Shown here piece after piece: positions 28,576 through 37,686 of a DNA stretch of 64,000 nucleotides (positions within the stretch are counted from its first letter, which is position 1; each line of letters opens with the position of its first letter). The stretch is from Brucepastera parasyntrophica. Lineage in GTDB: Bacteria; Spirochaetota; Spirochaetia; Treponematales; Treponemataceae. The notes under the pieces were generated by a model. That model did no database searches. It saw nothing but the letters and a program-made list of their open reading frames with translations, and was not told where the DNA came from. Both the position numbers and the translations under genes were made by a program. The DNA is taken from contig NZ_CP084606.1 in the NCBI RefSeq assembly GCF_022376835.1, positions 2,778,739-2,842,738 on the forward strand. The letters are read 5' to 3'.

Positions 28576-28698
28576 TAGTTAAATAATTTGAATTGTTTGA
28601 CTATTTCCGGCTGCAACTGTTTCTGATGGGAAGAATTAGTTAATTCTTCCCATCAGAAACTTACATTAAAGGGTATATCTTCAGTATTTGATACTGAA
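28576..28698 (+). repeat. Dispersed repeat family 2, copy 1 (three-stem element)
   Basis: Stem 1 is TAGTTAAATAAT with ATTGTTTGACTA (28576-28587, 28592-28603). Stem 2 is a near-perfect 42-base palindrome with 20-bp arms starting GTTTCTGATGGGAAGAATTA (28619-28660). The linker TTACATTAAAGG follows. Stem 3 is TTCAGTAT/ATACTGAA (28680-28687, 28691-28698). The same order is found at 47132-47261 and, inverted and lacking stem 3, at 49989-50073. It fills the gltX-glyRS intergenic space and ends about 100 bases before the glyRS start. Confidence 0.75.
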
Positions 28699-28795
28699 AT
28701 ACCGTGGTGTTTTTCATCAAGGCGATTATAAAAGTCTGTTCCGGACTTATAATCGCCAAATGCGGGGCCTGACGCTCCGCCGAAGGAGATATAAA

Positions 28796-30148
28796 ATGGA
28801 CAGTCATGAGACAACAATGGAAAAAATTGTCAGCCTGAGTAAACGGAGAGGATTTGTATTCCAGTCATCAGAGATTTACGGCGGACAGAACGGGGCCTGG
28901 GATTACGGTCCTCTCGGGATCAGTCTGAAAAATAATATTCAGCAGGCCTGGTGGCGTGAGATGACCCAGCTTCATGATAATATCGTAGGTCTTGATGCGG
29001 CCATTTTAATGCACCCCCGTGTCTGGGAAGCGTCCGGGCATGTGGAAAATTTTACAGATCCGCTTGTAGACTGCAAAAAATGCAAATGCCGGTTCCGGGC
29101 CGACCAGATAGATCCTGAAAAGCTGGCAAAAAAAGAATGTTCGGAATGCGGGGGCGAGCTGACTGACACCCGGAAATTTAATCTGATGTTTAAAACCCAT
29201 ATCGGCCCGGCTGAAGACAGCGCCAGCGTTATTTATCTGCGCCCTGAAACCGCGCAGGGTATTTACGTTAACTATAAAAATATTGCCCAGTCAAACCGCC
29301 TGAAAATTCCTTTTGGAATTGCCCAGGTCGGAAAGGCTTTCAGGAATGAAATTGTGACAAAAAATTTCATTTTCCGCACCTGTGAATTCGAGCAGATGGA
29401 AATGCAGTTTTTTGTAAAACCGGGCGAAGATGAAAAATGGTTCGACTACTGGCGTGAACAGCGCTGGCAGTTTTACGAAAAATACGGTGTCCGCATGAAT
29501 AAACTCCGGTGGCACCAGCATGGACCGGGCGAACTTGCCCATTACGCGAAAGACGCCTTTGATATTGAATACGAATTCCCCATGGGCTTCCGGGAACTTG
29601 AAGGTGTCCATAACCGGACCGATTTTGATCTTACCCGGCATACCGAATACTCCGGCAAGGACCTTCAGTATATTGATCAGGATAACGGCAATGAACGGTA
29701 TATCCCTTATATAATTGAAACATCCGCCGGCCTTACCCGGAACCTTCTTATGTTCCTGTGTGATTCATATGACGAACAGAAGGTAGCAGACAAGGGAAAT
29801 GATGATGACTGGCGGACTGTCCTGCATTTTCATCCGAAAATCGCGCCGGTTACCGTGGCGGTTCTCCCCTTGATGAAAAAAGACGGCCTTGCCGAGCTGG
29901 CGAAGGATATTCAGCAGGGTTTGAAAGAAGAATTTATGACCGACTATGACCAGTCGGGCGCAATCGGAAAACGCTACCGGCGCCAGGATGAAGTCGGCAC
30001 TCCTTTCTGTGTTACAATAGATTATGAAACCAAGGACGATAATTCCGTCACGCTCCGTTTCCGTGATTCAATGGAACAGGTGCGTGTTCCCGTATCCGGA
30101 TTGGCTGCCCGAATCCGTGAGGAAATAAAAAACTACAAGAGAACATAA
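28796..30148 (+). CDS. glyQS: Glycyl-tRNA synthetase (single-chain, homodimeric type)
   Basis: The ATG at 28796 follows AAGGAG by seven bases and gives MDSHETTMEKIVSLSKRRGF; upstream in-frame codons lie in the repeat region. The 450-residue class II enzyme carries EIYGGQNGAWDYGPLG, the paired Cys motifs CKKC and CSEC (about residues 95-125) and the motif 2/3 segments FRTCEFEQMEMQFF and ETSAGLTRNLLMFL. This is the alpha2 enzyme found in archaea, eukaryotes and some bacteria, not the alpha2beta2 GlyQ/GlyS form. Length is normal. The ROK-type regulator gene follows after 21 bases. Confidence 0.95.
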   Translation: MDSHETTMEKIVSLSKRRGFVFQSSEIYGGQNGAWDYGPLGISLKNNIQQAWWREMTQLHDNIVGLDAAILMHPRVWEASGHVENFTDPLVDCKKCKCRFRADQIDPEKLAKKECSECGGELTDTRKFNLMFKTHIGPAEDSASVIYLRPETAQGIYVNYKNIAQSNRLKIPFGIAQVGKAFRNEIVTKNFIFRTCEFEQMEMQFFVKPGEDEKWFDYWREQRWQFYEKYGVRMNKLRWHQHGPGELAHYAKDAFDIEYEFPMGFRELEGVHNRTDFDLTRHTEYSGKDLQYIDQDNGNERYIPYIIETSAGLTRNLLMFLCDSYDEQKVADKGNDDDWRTVLHFHPKIAPVTVAVLPLMKKDGLAELAKDIQQGLKEEFMTDYDQSGAIGKRYRRQDEVGTPFCVTIDYETKDDNSVTLRFRDSMEQVRVPVSGLAARIREEIKNYKRT

Positions 30149-30169
30149 CCGGCGCAAAAAGGAGGTATT

Positions 30170-31347
30170 ATGGCTGATAATAACAGACTTCATAGTGTAA
30201 ATACCTCCCGCATTTTGCGTACCATCCGTCTTAATCCCGGCATCAGCCGGATAAAGCTGGCCGACGTTCTTGATTTAAACCGTTCGACGGTAACTAAAAT
30301 TATCAAAGTTATTATTGAAAAAGGCCTCGTTTTGACTGCCGGCAAAAATACGGTGCAAAGCGGGGTCGGGCGGCGTCAGGTTAATCTGGAAATAAACGAA
30401 GAAATAGGACTCATTCTCGGCCTCGAAATCCAGCATTCCCGGTACTCGGCTGTACTGATGACGATAAACGGTTCGGTTCTTGATTTTTTGATGGTTCCCA
30501 CAGTGTTACAAAAGACAATCTGATACAAACAGTCCTTGATCTTGTTACGCGTGCGAAAAAAAGCGACGCGCTTCAAAACAGAACCCTTTTGGGGATCGGC
30601 ATTGGTTTCCCGGGGATTGTAGACAGTTATACGGGAACTATTCTGCGTTCCCGTTCCCTGGGGATATCCGAACCATTTGATTTCCGGACCGAGATTGAAA
30701 AACAGTGCAATGAGTATGTTATTATTGAGAATGATGCAAACTGCTGCTGCTGGGGCGAGCTTGCCTTTCACACGGAAAACCGGACGCGTAACTTTATTTC
30801 GGTTCTCGGCGAATTCCGCAGCGACACGCGCGGCGATAAAAGCAGACACGGTTTTTCTCTCGGACTTGGACTGGTCCTCCGCGACAGGGTTCTGCATGGA
30901 GATCATTTTACGGCCGGAGAATTCCGGAGTATTTACGCGTCCGACGATACCGGACAGTTCAGTATCCCCTATACCGAGCTGGAAAGTATCCCTGAAGACA
31001 GGAATATGCTGCACAGGGTCTATCAGGAACTAGCGGAAAACCTTGCGTTCCTGGTCAATTGCGTGGATTTTACGAAAGTTGTTTTTGCCGGGGATATTGC
31101 CGGCTATCCTGAAAATCTCGCCGAAAATCTGAGCAGGGCAATCGAGCGGGGCTGGTCATTTGATAACAAGCGGGAATTTGTGATTGAGTTTTCCGAGTAT
31201 GGTGACCGCGCGGTATGCAGCGGCGCCGCCGGCCTTTTCGCTGAAAAACTGTTTTCAATACCTGATATTGCCGATCATTTTCATGAAATAGTCGGCTATG
31301 ATTTATATGAACACCTGAGAGCAAAAGGAACCGTATGGAATATATAA
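30170..31347 (+). CDS. ROK-family transcriptional regulator, NagC/XylR-like (one-base frameshift in the given sequence)
   Basis: The ATG at 30170 follows AAGGAGG. An N-terminal winged HTH (about residues 10-60: TIRLNPGISRIKLADVLDLN, RSTVTKIIK) precedes a ROK sugar-kinase-like domain with LGIGIGFPGIVDS and the VIIENDANCCCWGE segment. The two parts are in different frames. One more T in the T6 run at 30484-30489 joins them into a 392-residue protein reading through DGSHSVTKDNLIQTVLDLV. Such proteins repress or activate sugar catabolic genes in response to a sugar. The aldo-keto reductase gene starts inside its last 13 bases, so the pair is co-translated. Confidence 0.85.
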
Positions 31348-32351
31348 CGCTGGGAAAAACGAATTTGTTTGTCTCGCGTATAGGCTTCGGCGCGCTGCCT
31401 ATTCAGCGTGTAACCGATATGGATGAGGTTGCGGCTATTTTACGTACGGCTTATGAAGGCGGCATTAACTTTTATGATACTGCCCGGCTTTATACCGACA
31501 GTGAGGAAAAATTGGGACTCTGTTTTTCCGAAATGCGGGATGATATAATTTTTGCTTCAAAGACAATGGCCCCGGACGCATCTTCTTTACGGCATGATAT
31601 TGAAACCAGTCTCGAAAACCTTCAAACCGATTATATCGATTTATACCAGCTCCATAATCCTCCTTTCCTTCCTGTTCCGGGCGGAGAAGACGGGCTGTAT
31701 GACGCGCTTCTGGCTGAAAAAAAAGCCGGAAAAATACGCCACATCGGCATAACAAACCATTCCAGAAAAATAATTCTCGAGGCAATCCATTCCGGCTTGT
31801 ATGAAACAGTCCAGTATCCATTCTCCTATCTTTCGGACGAGGAGGATGAGCGTCTCGTTCATCTGTGCGCTGAAAAACAGATAGGATTTATTGCCATGAA
31901 GGCCCTCGCGGGAGGGCTTATAACAAATACTCCTGCCGCCTTTGCCTGGATGCAGCAGTTTGAAAACGCTGTTCCTGTTTGGGGAATTCAGAAAAAAGAC
32001 GAAATAGACCACTACCTCGCGCTGAACAGATACCCACCCCATCTTGATAAAAAAATAAAAGCGGCCATTCAAAAAGACCGGGAAGAACTTTGTGGCAGTT
32101 TTTGCCGAGGATGCGGTTACTGTCTTCCCTGTCCTGCCGGAATTCCGATAAATAACGCAAACCGCATGAGCCAGCTTCTCCGGCGTTCGCCGAAGGAACA
32201 GTGGCTTACCGCGGAGTGGCAGGAAGGAATGATGCGTATTGAACAATGCACCCATTGCGGCTACTGTTCATTACGCTGTCCTTACGGCTTAAAACCGTAT
32301 GAAACCCTTCCCGGCCAGCTTGCTGAGTACCTGACTTTCCTGGAAAAATAA
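31335..32351 (+). CDS. Aldo/keto reductase with C-terminal 4Fe-4S cluster domain
   Basis: The 338-residue protein has the reductase barrel (about residues 1-240) with catalytic Asp and Tyr in NFYDTARLYTDSEEKLG, Lys in IIFASKTMAP and His in YQLHNPP. Two Cys clusters follow, CRGCGYCLPCPAGI (about 260) and CTHCGYCSLRCPYGL (about 310), as in bacterial ferredoxin-type clusters. This arrangement occurs in a subfamily of anaerobes' aldo/keto reductases in which electrons may come from ferredoxin. The gene overlaps the ROK regulator by 13 bases and may be its target. Substrate unknown. Confidence 0.9.
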   Translation: MEYITLGKTNLFVSRIGFGALPIQRVTDMDEVAAILRTAYEGGINFYDTARLYTDSEEKLGLCFSEMRDDIIFASKTMAPDASSLRHDIETSLENLQTDYIDLYQLHNPPFLPVPGGEDGLYDALLAEKKAGKIRHIGITNHSRKIILEAIHSGLYETVQYPFSYLSDEEDERLVHLCAEKQIGFIAMKALAGGLITNTPAAFAWMQQFENAVPVWGIQKKDEIDHYLALNRYPPHLDKKIKAAIQKDREELCGSFCRGCGYCLPCPAGIPINNANRMSQLLRRSPKEQWLTAEWQEGMMRIEQCTHCGYCSLRCPYGLKPYETLPGQLAEYLTFLEK

Positions 32352-32357
32352 TGCTTT

Positions 32358-34505
32358 TTACTCTTCCAGTTTTTCTACTTCTTTCAGCCAGACGGAAATG
32401 GACGCATCGCTTGGCATGCGCCAGTCGCCTCGCGGTGAAAGCGCTACGCTGCCGACTTTCGGTCCGTCGGGCATACAGGACCGTTTGAACTGACTGCTGA
32501 AAAAACGTTCATAGAATACTTTCATCCATTTCAGAATTTCCGGCCGGGTATAGGTTTTTGCCAGTCTGGTGTTTTCCGCCGTGAACGCCTGTTCCGCGAG
32601 AAACAAAATACGGGACGGCGAAAATCCCCATCGGGTTACATAGTACAGGAAAAAATCATGCAATTCATATGGTCCTATAATATGTTCCGTTTTTTGGGAA
32701 ATTTCATTATTGCGTGGCGGCAGGAGTTCGGGGCTGACCGGAGTATCAAGTATGGATTGCAGAATTGAACTGAATTCCTTGTATGATGATTTCATAAGGG
32801 CCTTATCGGCTTTTACGGGTCTGCCGTATTTTTTGTTTCCTGCCGCCTCGGGCGGATCCACAAAAAAATCAGGGTTTTCAGCGCAATATGCCAGAATATG
32901 CCGGATAAGTGTTTTCGGAATGGACGAGTTTACTCCGTACATGGACATATGATCGCCGTTATATGTTGACCAGCCCAGCGCGAGTTCCGATAAGTCCCCC
33001 GTACCGATAACCAGCCCTCCGCTCTGGTTGGCCTTGTCCATGAGGATCTGTGTGCGTTCCCGGGCCTGCGCGTTTTCATAGGTGATATCAAACACTTCAG
33101 GGTTTTGCCCAATATCCTCAAAATGCTGCTTAACCGCTTTATGAATCCATATTTCGGACACCGATGTCCCGAGAATTTCGGCAAGCTGTACAGCATTTCC
33201 TCTTGTCTGTTTGGTTGTCCCGAAGCCGGGCATGGTAATTGCCTGGATGCCTGTTCTGGGCAGTCCGAGACAGTCAAATGCCCTGACTGTAATAAGAAAG
33301 GCAAGGGTTGAATCGACTCCGCCGGAAATACCGATAACCGCTGTTTTGCTGTTGGTATGAGACAGGCGCTTTGCCAGCGCAACAGTCTGAAGCGCTATGA
33401 TTTCCTCACAGCGGCGTGCTGTTTCCTCCGGGTTTCCGGGAACAAAGGGAAGCGGATCAATTTTCCTCAGAAGGGAACGGCCTGTCTGGAACAGGGGAAT
33501 GGTTGTAACCGCAGTGGGTGAAGATTCCGCGGGAACAGTATTTGTATTGTCCCCCGCGTGTATTACCGATGATTTTTGCGGGGCCGCAGAATTATCAAGA
33601 GCAAGAGGGATCCTTACATACTGACCGCCGCATCCTGAACCCTCTTCATTTGATACCAGCTGCATCCGGCGCCGTTCCTGAAGAAGGCGGGTGATATCGA
33701 TATCCGTACAGATGAGTCCTGTGGAAAAAAGTACGCTTTCCGCAAGAATAATCCCATTCTCCGCGATCAGATTATGACCGGAAAATACCATGTCCGTGGT
33801 CGATTCCCCGTGACCGGCATTCGCATAAACATATGCGCACATACCCTTTGCGGACTGACCCGCTACCAGATTTCTGCGGTAATCGGATTTTCCTACAATT
33901 TCATTGCTTGCCGACAGATTCGCAATTATGACAGCGCCGGCCTGAACGTGGGCGGATGAAGGGGGTACCGGCGCCCATAAATCCTCGCAGATTTCCACCG
34001 CAAAAGACATATCCGCATTTTTTTCATCAGTAAACAGAATATTTGTACCGAAGGGTACGGGGTCATTTCCGAAAACTCCCGCCGGTATTGTAAACATCGC
34101 TTTTGGCGCCGGAGAAAAGTGTCTTTTTTCGTAAAACTCGCCATAGTTCGGCAAATACGTTTTCGGAATAATTCCATGAATTTTTCCCCGGGAAATAACT
34201 GCGGCGCAATTATATCTGCTGTTCCGGAAATTCATGGGAAAGCCTATTATGCTTGTTATGGGAAGCTCCCTTGTGCTTTCGGCAATCAGGCGGACTGCAG
34301 TTATGGATACTTTTCCCAGTAATTCCTGCGAGAAAAGATCCCCGCAGGTATATGCGGTTATGGAAAGCTCGGGGAAAACAGCAAGCCGGGCTCCCGCGCC
34401 TGCCGCTTCATGTATAAGCGAAATAATGCTCCCCGCGTTATTTCCGCAGTCTCCCACCACGCATTCCGGTGTGGCCGCCGCTACTCTCAGAAAGCCCTGT
34501 ATCAT
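32358..34505 (-). CDS. nadE: Glutamine-dependent NAD+ synthetase
   Basis: The 715-residue protein fuses a nitrilase-type glutaminase (about residues 1-290) and an ATP-dependent NAD synthetase (about 370-700). The glutaminase triad is visible as Glu in AVFPELSITAY, Lys in IIPKTYLPNYGEFYE and Cys in VEICEDLWAP. The synthetase P-loop is GISGGVDSTLAF. It makes NAD+ from deamido-NAD+ with glutamine as nitrogen donor. Length is usual for the long bacterial type. It converges on the aldo/keto reductase gene with only 6 bases between the stops. Confidence 0.95.
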   Translation of the reverse strand: MIQGFLRVAAATPECVVGDCGNNAGSIISLIHEAAGAGARLAVFPELSITAYTCGDLFSQELLGKVSITAVRLIAESTRELPITSIIGFPMNFRNSRYNCAAVISRGKIHGIIPKTYLPNYGEFYEKRHFSPAPKAMFTIPAGVFGNDPVPFGTNILFTDEKNADMSFAVEICEDLWAPVPPSSAHVQAGAVIIANLSASNEIVGKSDYRRNLVAGQSAKGMCAYVYANAGHGESTTDMVFSGHNLIAENGIILAESVLFSTGLICTDIDITRLLQERRRMQLVSNEEGSGCGGQYVRIPLALDNSAAPQKSSVIHAGDNTNTVPAESSPTAVTTIPLFQTGRSLLRKIDPLPFVPGNPEETARRCEEIIALQTVALAKRLSHTNSKTAVIGISGGVDSTLAFLITVRAFDCLGLPRTGIQAITMPGFGTTKQTRGNAVQLAEILGTSVSEIWIHKAVKQHFEDIGQNPEVFDITYENAQARERTQILMDKANQSGGLVIGTGDLSELALGWSTYNGDHMSMYGVNSSIPKTLIRHILAYCAENPDFFVDPPEAAGNKKYGRPVKADKALMKSSYKEFSSILQSILDTPVSPELLPPRNNEISQKTEHIIGPYELHDFFLYYVTRWGFSPSRILFLAEQAFTAENTRLAKTYTRPEILKWMKVFYERFFSSQFKRSCMPDGPKVGSVALSPRGDWRMPSDASISVWLKEVEKLEE

Positions 34506-34624
34506 ACGTAATCTCCCTCAGAACTGATAGTACAAATATATCCCTTATTTTCTTCCGGGGCTGACAGCAAAAAAAATCACCATCGTCCATGTCTGTTTTT
34601 ATACTGTTTCCGACTGTCTTTCAG

Positions 34625-34653
34625 TATACAAGATTTTGTAAAATAGTTATACT
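34625..34653 (+). promoter_or_regulatory. Promoter for tyrS, placed for a leaderless transcript
   Basis: TATACA (34625-34630, 4 of 6 to consensus) and TATACT (34648-34653, 5 of 6) are separated by 17 bp. The expected transcription start coincides with the ATG at 34661, which has no ribosome binding site. Confidence 0.4.
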
Positions 34654-34660
34654 CTTCGGC

Positions 34661-35881
34661 ATGAATAAAGCACTTGAAACCCTTAAAGAACGCGGTTTTT
34701 TCCAGCAGTGTACTGATATTGACGGCCTGTCACGGCTTATGGATGAAGGCCCGGTCACTTTTTATGTGGGCTGTGATCCTACCGGTCCCAGTCTGCATAT
34801 CGGTCATATGGTTCCCTTTTTTGCCCTCAGGCATCTGAGATCGGCCGGTCACCGGGGAATTGCCCTCGTGGGCGGCGGCACTGCCCGGATCGGCGACCCG
34901 TCCGGAAAAACTGAAATGAGAAAGGTTTCCTCCTATGAACAGATTGACAGGAACACCGAAGCCATTCTTGCGCAGCTTAACCGGTTTATCGGATTTGACG
35001 GAAAAACAGCCCTGAGCGAAAATAATAAAAACTGGCTTGCGGATCTCAATTATATTGATTTTCTCCGGGACATAGGTTCCCATTTTTCCGTAAACCGTAT
35101 GCTCACTTTTGAAGCTTACAAAAAACGTCTTGAAACAGGTCTGACCTTTATCGAATTCAACTATCAGCTCCTCCAGAGCTATGATTATCTGAAACTGAAT
35201 GAATGGCACGGCGCGGCCCTTCAGATCGGAGGGGATGACCAGTGGGGAAATATTGTTGCGGGCATAGAGCTTATCCGCAGAATTAACGGAAACCAGGTAT
35301 TCGGATTGACCTTTCCCCTTGTAACAACCTCGGACGGAAAAAAGATGGGCAAAACGGAAAAAGGGGCTCTTTTTCTTGATCCGGACATAACCACCCCTTA
35401 CGACTTTTTCCAGTACTGGCGGAATGTTACCGATGCCGATACCCGCAAATTCCTGCTGCTCTTTACCTTTCTTCCCGTTTCCGAAATAGATACCATTATG
35501 GCAGGGAATATCAATGAGGCGAAAGAACGTCTTGCTTATGAGGTTACCGGAGAAATTCACGGAAAAGAGGAAGCTGACAAAGCCCTTGCCGGCGCCAGGG
35601 CAGCATTCAGCGGCGGCGGCGACAAAAACGCAATGCCTACCGTTCAGGTAGAAAAAAAACGGTTTACCGAAGGGATCGGAGTTATTGATCTCTTTGCCGA
35701 AGCTAAACTGGGCGGGAGCAAAAGCGATATACGGCGTCTTGTAGAACAGGGCGGAATATATGTCGCGGACAGAAACATAACGGACGTTAAGGCTGTTATC
35801 GGACAGGATGTTCTTGATCCGGACGGAGAAGTCATCCTCCGCGCGGGCAAGAAAAAATTTGTCCGCATAACAACTGGTTAA
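34661..35881 (+). CDS. tyrS: Tyrosyl-tRNA synthetase
   Basis: The ATG at 34661 gives MNKALETLKERGFFQQCTDI, the usual N-terminus; an earlier in-frame start at 34589 adds 24 hydrophobic residues and would lie upstream of the promoter. The 406-residue class I enzyme has HIGH in PSLHIGHMVPFF, the tyrosine pocket string QGGDD-like LQIGGDDQWGN and the KMSKS loop KKMGKTEKG. A C-terminal S4 RNA-binding domain (about residues 335-400) ends the chain. A strong terminator hairpin follows. Confidence 0.95.
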   Translation: MNKALETLKERGFFQQCTDIDGLSRLMDEGPVTFYVGCDPTGPSLHIGHMVPFFALRHLRSAGHRGIALVGGGTARIGDPSGKTEMRKVSSYEQIDRNTEAILAQLNRFIGFDGKTALSENNKNWLADLNYIDFLRDIGSHFSVNRMLTFEAYKKRLETGLTFIEFNYQLLQSYDYLKLNEWHGAALQIGGDDQWGNIVAGIELIRRINGNQVFGLTFPLVTTSDGKKMGKTEKGALFLDPDITTPYDFFQYWRNVTDADTRKFLLLFTFLPVSEIDTIMAGNINEAKERLAYEVTGEIHGKEEADKALAGARAAFSGGGDKNAMPTVQVEKKRFTEGIGVIDLFAEAKLGGSKSDIRRLVEQGGIYVADRNITDVKAVIGQDVLDPDGEVILRAGKKKFVRITTG

Positions 35882-35909
35882 CCACTTTATTACTATAACA
35901 GCCATTTTT

Positions 35910-35949
35910 ATCTCACAGTAAAAGTATCTTTTACTGTGAGATATTTATT
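35910..35949 (+). terminator. Rho-independent terminator of tyrS
   Basis: A perfect 15-bp stem, ATCTCACAGTAAAAG (35910-35924) with its complement at 35928-35942 and a 3-base loop, is followed by ATTTATTT. It lies 29 bases past the tyrS stop. Confidence 0.75.
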
Positions 35950-36015
35950 TCCGTTTTTATTATAAATAACAGGAATTCCGTGGAGTATAAATTCGCTTTA
36001 TTTCCAATCATGTTA

Positions 36016-36021
36016 TATAAT
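36016..36021 (+). promoter_or_regulatory. -10 element upstream of the second YhhN gene
   Basis: A consensus TATAAT lies 33 bases before the start codon. The matching -35 region (TTCGCT at 35992-35997, 18-bp spacer) is weak. Confidence 0.4.
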
Positions 36022-36054
36022 TGAAGGTGAGTACGTTTCAACCAAAAGGAGGCT

Positions 36055-36702
36055 ATGGAAGGCATGAACACAGTAATCATCGCGGTTTTTGCGCTTGTTG
36101 CCGTATTACATTTAGCGGCGGCTTTCCTTGAAATCCAGCCGCTCCGCAAAGTGACCAAGATTTTTCTTGTGCCGCTGCTTTTGCTGTATTACTGCCTGAA
36201 TACCCGGACCTTTCTTGTTCCCGTACTGCTTGCCGCCGTATTCGGCTGGCTTGGCGACTGCTGTCTGATTAAGATATCGGATAAAAGGTTTTTTATTGCG
36301 GGCCTTTTCAGTTTTCTTCTGGGCCACATATTTTATATTCCTTCAATGCTCTTTTTTACCGGCTCGGTTAATATTCTGTGGCTTGTGGTTTCCGTACTTG
36401 CCGGCATTGCGTTTGGCATCGTGACAATTAAAACAGTAAAACCTGATAAGCCAATGCTGGTTCCTGCCATAGCCTATGTAGTTGTTATCCTGCTTATGAG
36501 TATCACGGCGCTCCAGCTTTTACTTTTCAGAAAAGATTTCGCCGCCGCCGTTATTTTTGCTGGCAGCCTTTGCTTTATGATTTCCGACTACATTCTTGCC
36601 CGTTTTACATTCAGCTCACTCCCGAAACGGGGAAATTTTTATATTATGCTTCCGTATATCCTGGCTCAGACCTGTATTCTGTACGGACTTTCCCTCTGCT
36701 GA
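36055..36702 (+). CDS. YhhN/TMEM86 family membrane protein, second copy
   Basis: The ATG at 36055 follows AAAAGGAGG. The 215-residue product has seven to eight hydrophobic segments and the conserved acidic motifs FGWLGDCCLI (about residue 65) and ISDYILARF (about 180), as in lysoplasmalogenase-like proteins. It is shorter than and quite different from the copy at 17041-17766, so they are old paralogues. Known animal members cleave lysoplasmalogen vinyl ethers; function here is inferred. No operon partner is seen. Confidence 0.78.
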   Translation: MEGMNTVIIAVFALVAVLHLAAAFLEIQPLRKVTKIFLVPLLLLYYCLNTRTFLVPVLLAAVFGWLGDCCLIKISDKRFFIAGLFSFLLGHIFYIPSMLFFTGSVNILWLVVSVLAGIAFGIVTIKTVKPDKPMLVPAIAYVVVILLMSITALQLLLFRKDFAAAVIFAGSLCFMISDYILARFTFSSLPKRGNFYIMLPYILAQTCILYGLSLC

Positions 36703-36749
36703 ACTGAAGGCGGGGGGCTGATAAAACGGAAAAAGAAGGCTACGGGCGT

Positions 36750-37211
36750 TTACCTGATTTCGAATTTCATGGGTATATATTTTATCCCGTTTTTTTCCTG
36801 TACCTCGCCTGTCTTTCTGAACCCCAGGGCTTCATATATTTTTCCGGCATATAATGACGCGTTAACGGTTACGTCCGCAATTTTTCCGGGCTTCGCAAGC
36901 CGGCTGAGATAGAAATCAAACAGCTGTCCGCCGACGCCTCTGCCCTGGTGTTTTTTATCAACAAAAAATAATGCAATATGGTTCATATTCCTGATTTCAA
37001 GCGCTCCGGTAATAATACCATTTTCCTTTGCCGCATAGAAATTGCTTTCCCCGGCAAAACGCGCTCCGAGGGCTTCCGGGTCCGTATATTCCTTAAACGT
37101 CCTTATTCCTTCTTCGGAATAATCTCCTCCGACGTATTCATCGAACACCGTATTTACCAGGCGGACAAAATCAGGTATCTCTTCTTTGCGCAGCGGTCCG
37201 ACGCGTATCAT
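36750..37211 (-). CDS. GNAT-family N-acetyltransferase
   Basis: The 153-residue protein has the GNAT fold signatures: IALFFVDKKHQGRGVGGQLF (beta4 and the acetyl-CoA pyrophosphate loop, about residues 80-100) and a C-terminal ASLYAGKIYEALGFRKTGE (motif B). The substrate cannot be told. Its ATG overlaps the stop of the upstream nucleotidyltransferase-like gene (ATGA, 37208-37211), which makes the two a translationally coupled pair. Confidence 0.85.
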   Translation of the reverse strand: MIRVGPLRKEEIPDFVRLVNTVFDEYVGGDYSEEGIRTFKEYTDPEALGARFAGESNFYAAKENGIITGALEIRNMNHIALFFVDKKHQGRGVGGQLFDFYLSRLAKPGKIADVTVNASLYAGKIYEALGFRKTGEVQEKNGIKYIPMKFEIR

Positions 37212-37612
37212 ATTTTTCCATAGGCCTTATTAAGAATAAACTCAACCACCAGTTCCAGATCCCGGTGGTATTTTGGTATTTCCATTCCCAAAGCTTTTAA
37301 AAACAATAAACGTTCGGGAGAAACAACCAGAAAGGTATCCTGCTCTTCCGCGTTTTCCCTTAGATAGTCATAATCAAAAGTACATATCCGGTTCCAGATT
37401 TCAAACCCATATTCACAAATACCGATATCGCCGTACAGGTCTTTAATGTTTTCAGGATATTTTTCCATCAGTTTTTTATGGTCTTCCGGAGAAACAACCA
37501 GATCAATATCCGCGCCTGCCTTTCTGAGGCCATAAAATTCCATCGCCAGACCGCCGATCAGCAGAGGCTTGTGCGTAAAATCAAACTGCAAAACATCAAG
37601 ATTTATTTCCAT
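37208..37612 (-). CDS. Nucleotidyltransferase-like protein (MNT/AbiEii-type fold)
   Basis: The ATG at 37612 follows GGAGG and gives a 134-residue protein; an in-frame start 13 codons upstream has no such site. It carries LLIGGLAMEFYGLRKAGADI with the following DLVV, the G-G-x-A-x4-G ... D-x-D pattern of minimal nucleotidyltransferases (AbiEii or RelA/MNT-like). A second acidic residue needed for catalysis may lie in the CTFDYDYL segment. The GNAT gene is coupled downstream. This could be a modification pair or toxin-antitoxin-like unit, but sequence alone does not decide. Confidence 0.72.
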   Translation of the reverse strand: MEINLDVLQFDFTHKPLLIGGLAMEFYGLRKAGADIDLVVSPEDHKKLMEKYPENIKDLYGDIGICEYGFEIWNRICTFDYDYLRENAEEQDTFLVVSPERLLFLKALGMEIPKYHRDLELVVEFILNKAYGKI

Positions 37613-37634
37613 ATCAGACCTCCGGAATTGTCTA

Positions 37635-37662
37635 TTGACAGAAACTGCCAATAGTATACAGT
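37635..37662 (+). promoter_or_regulatory. Promoter for the second MATE gene
   Basis: TTGACA at 37635-37640 is followed after 16 bp by TACAGT (37657-37662). It lies in the divergent space between the nucleotidyltransferase-like gene and the MATE gene. Confidence 0.4.
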
Positions 37663-37686
37663 AAAGCAGGAGAGTTGGAAACTATT

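Noticed and set aside
34730..35905. 391-codon minus-strand frame
   Set aside because: It lies entirely antisense to tyrS, has no ribosome binding site and shows no known motif; it is a shadow of a constrained gene.
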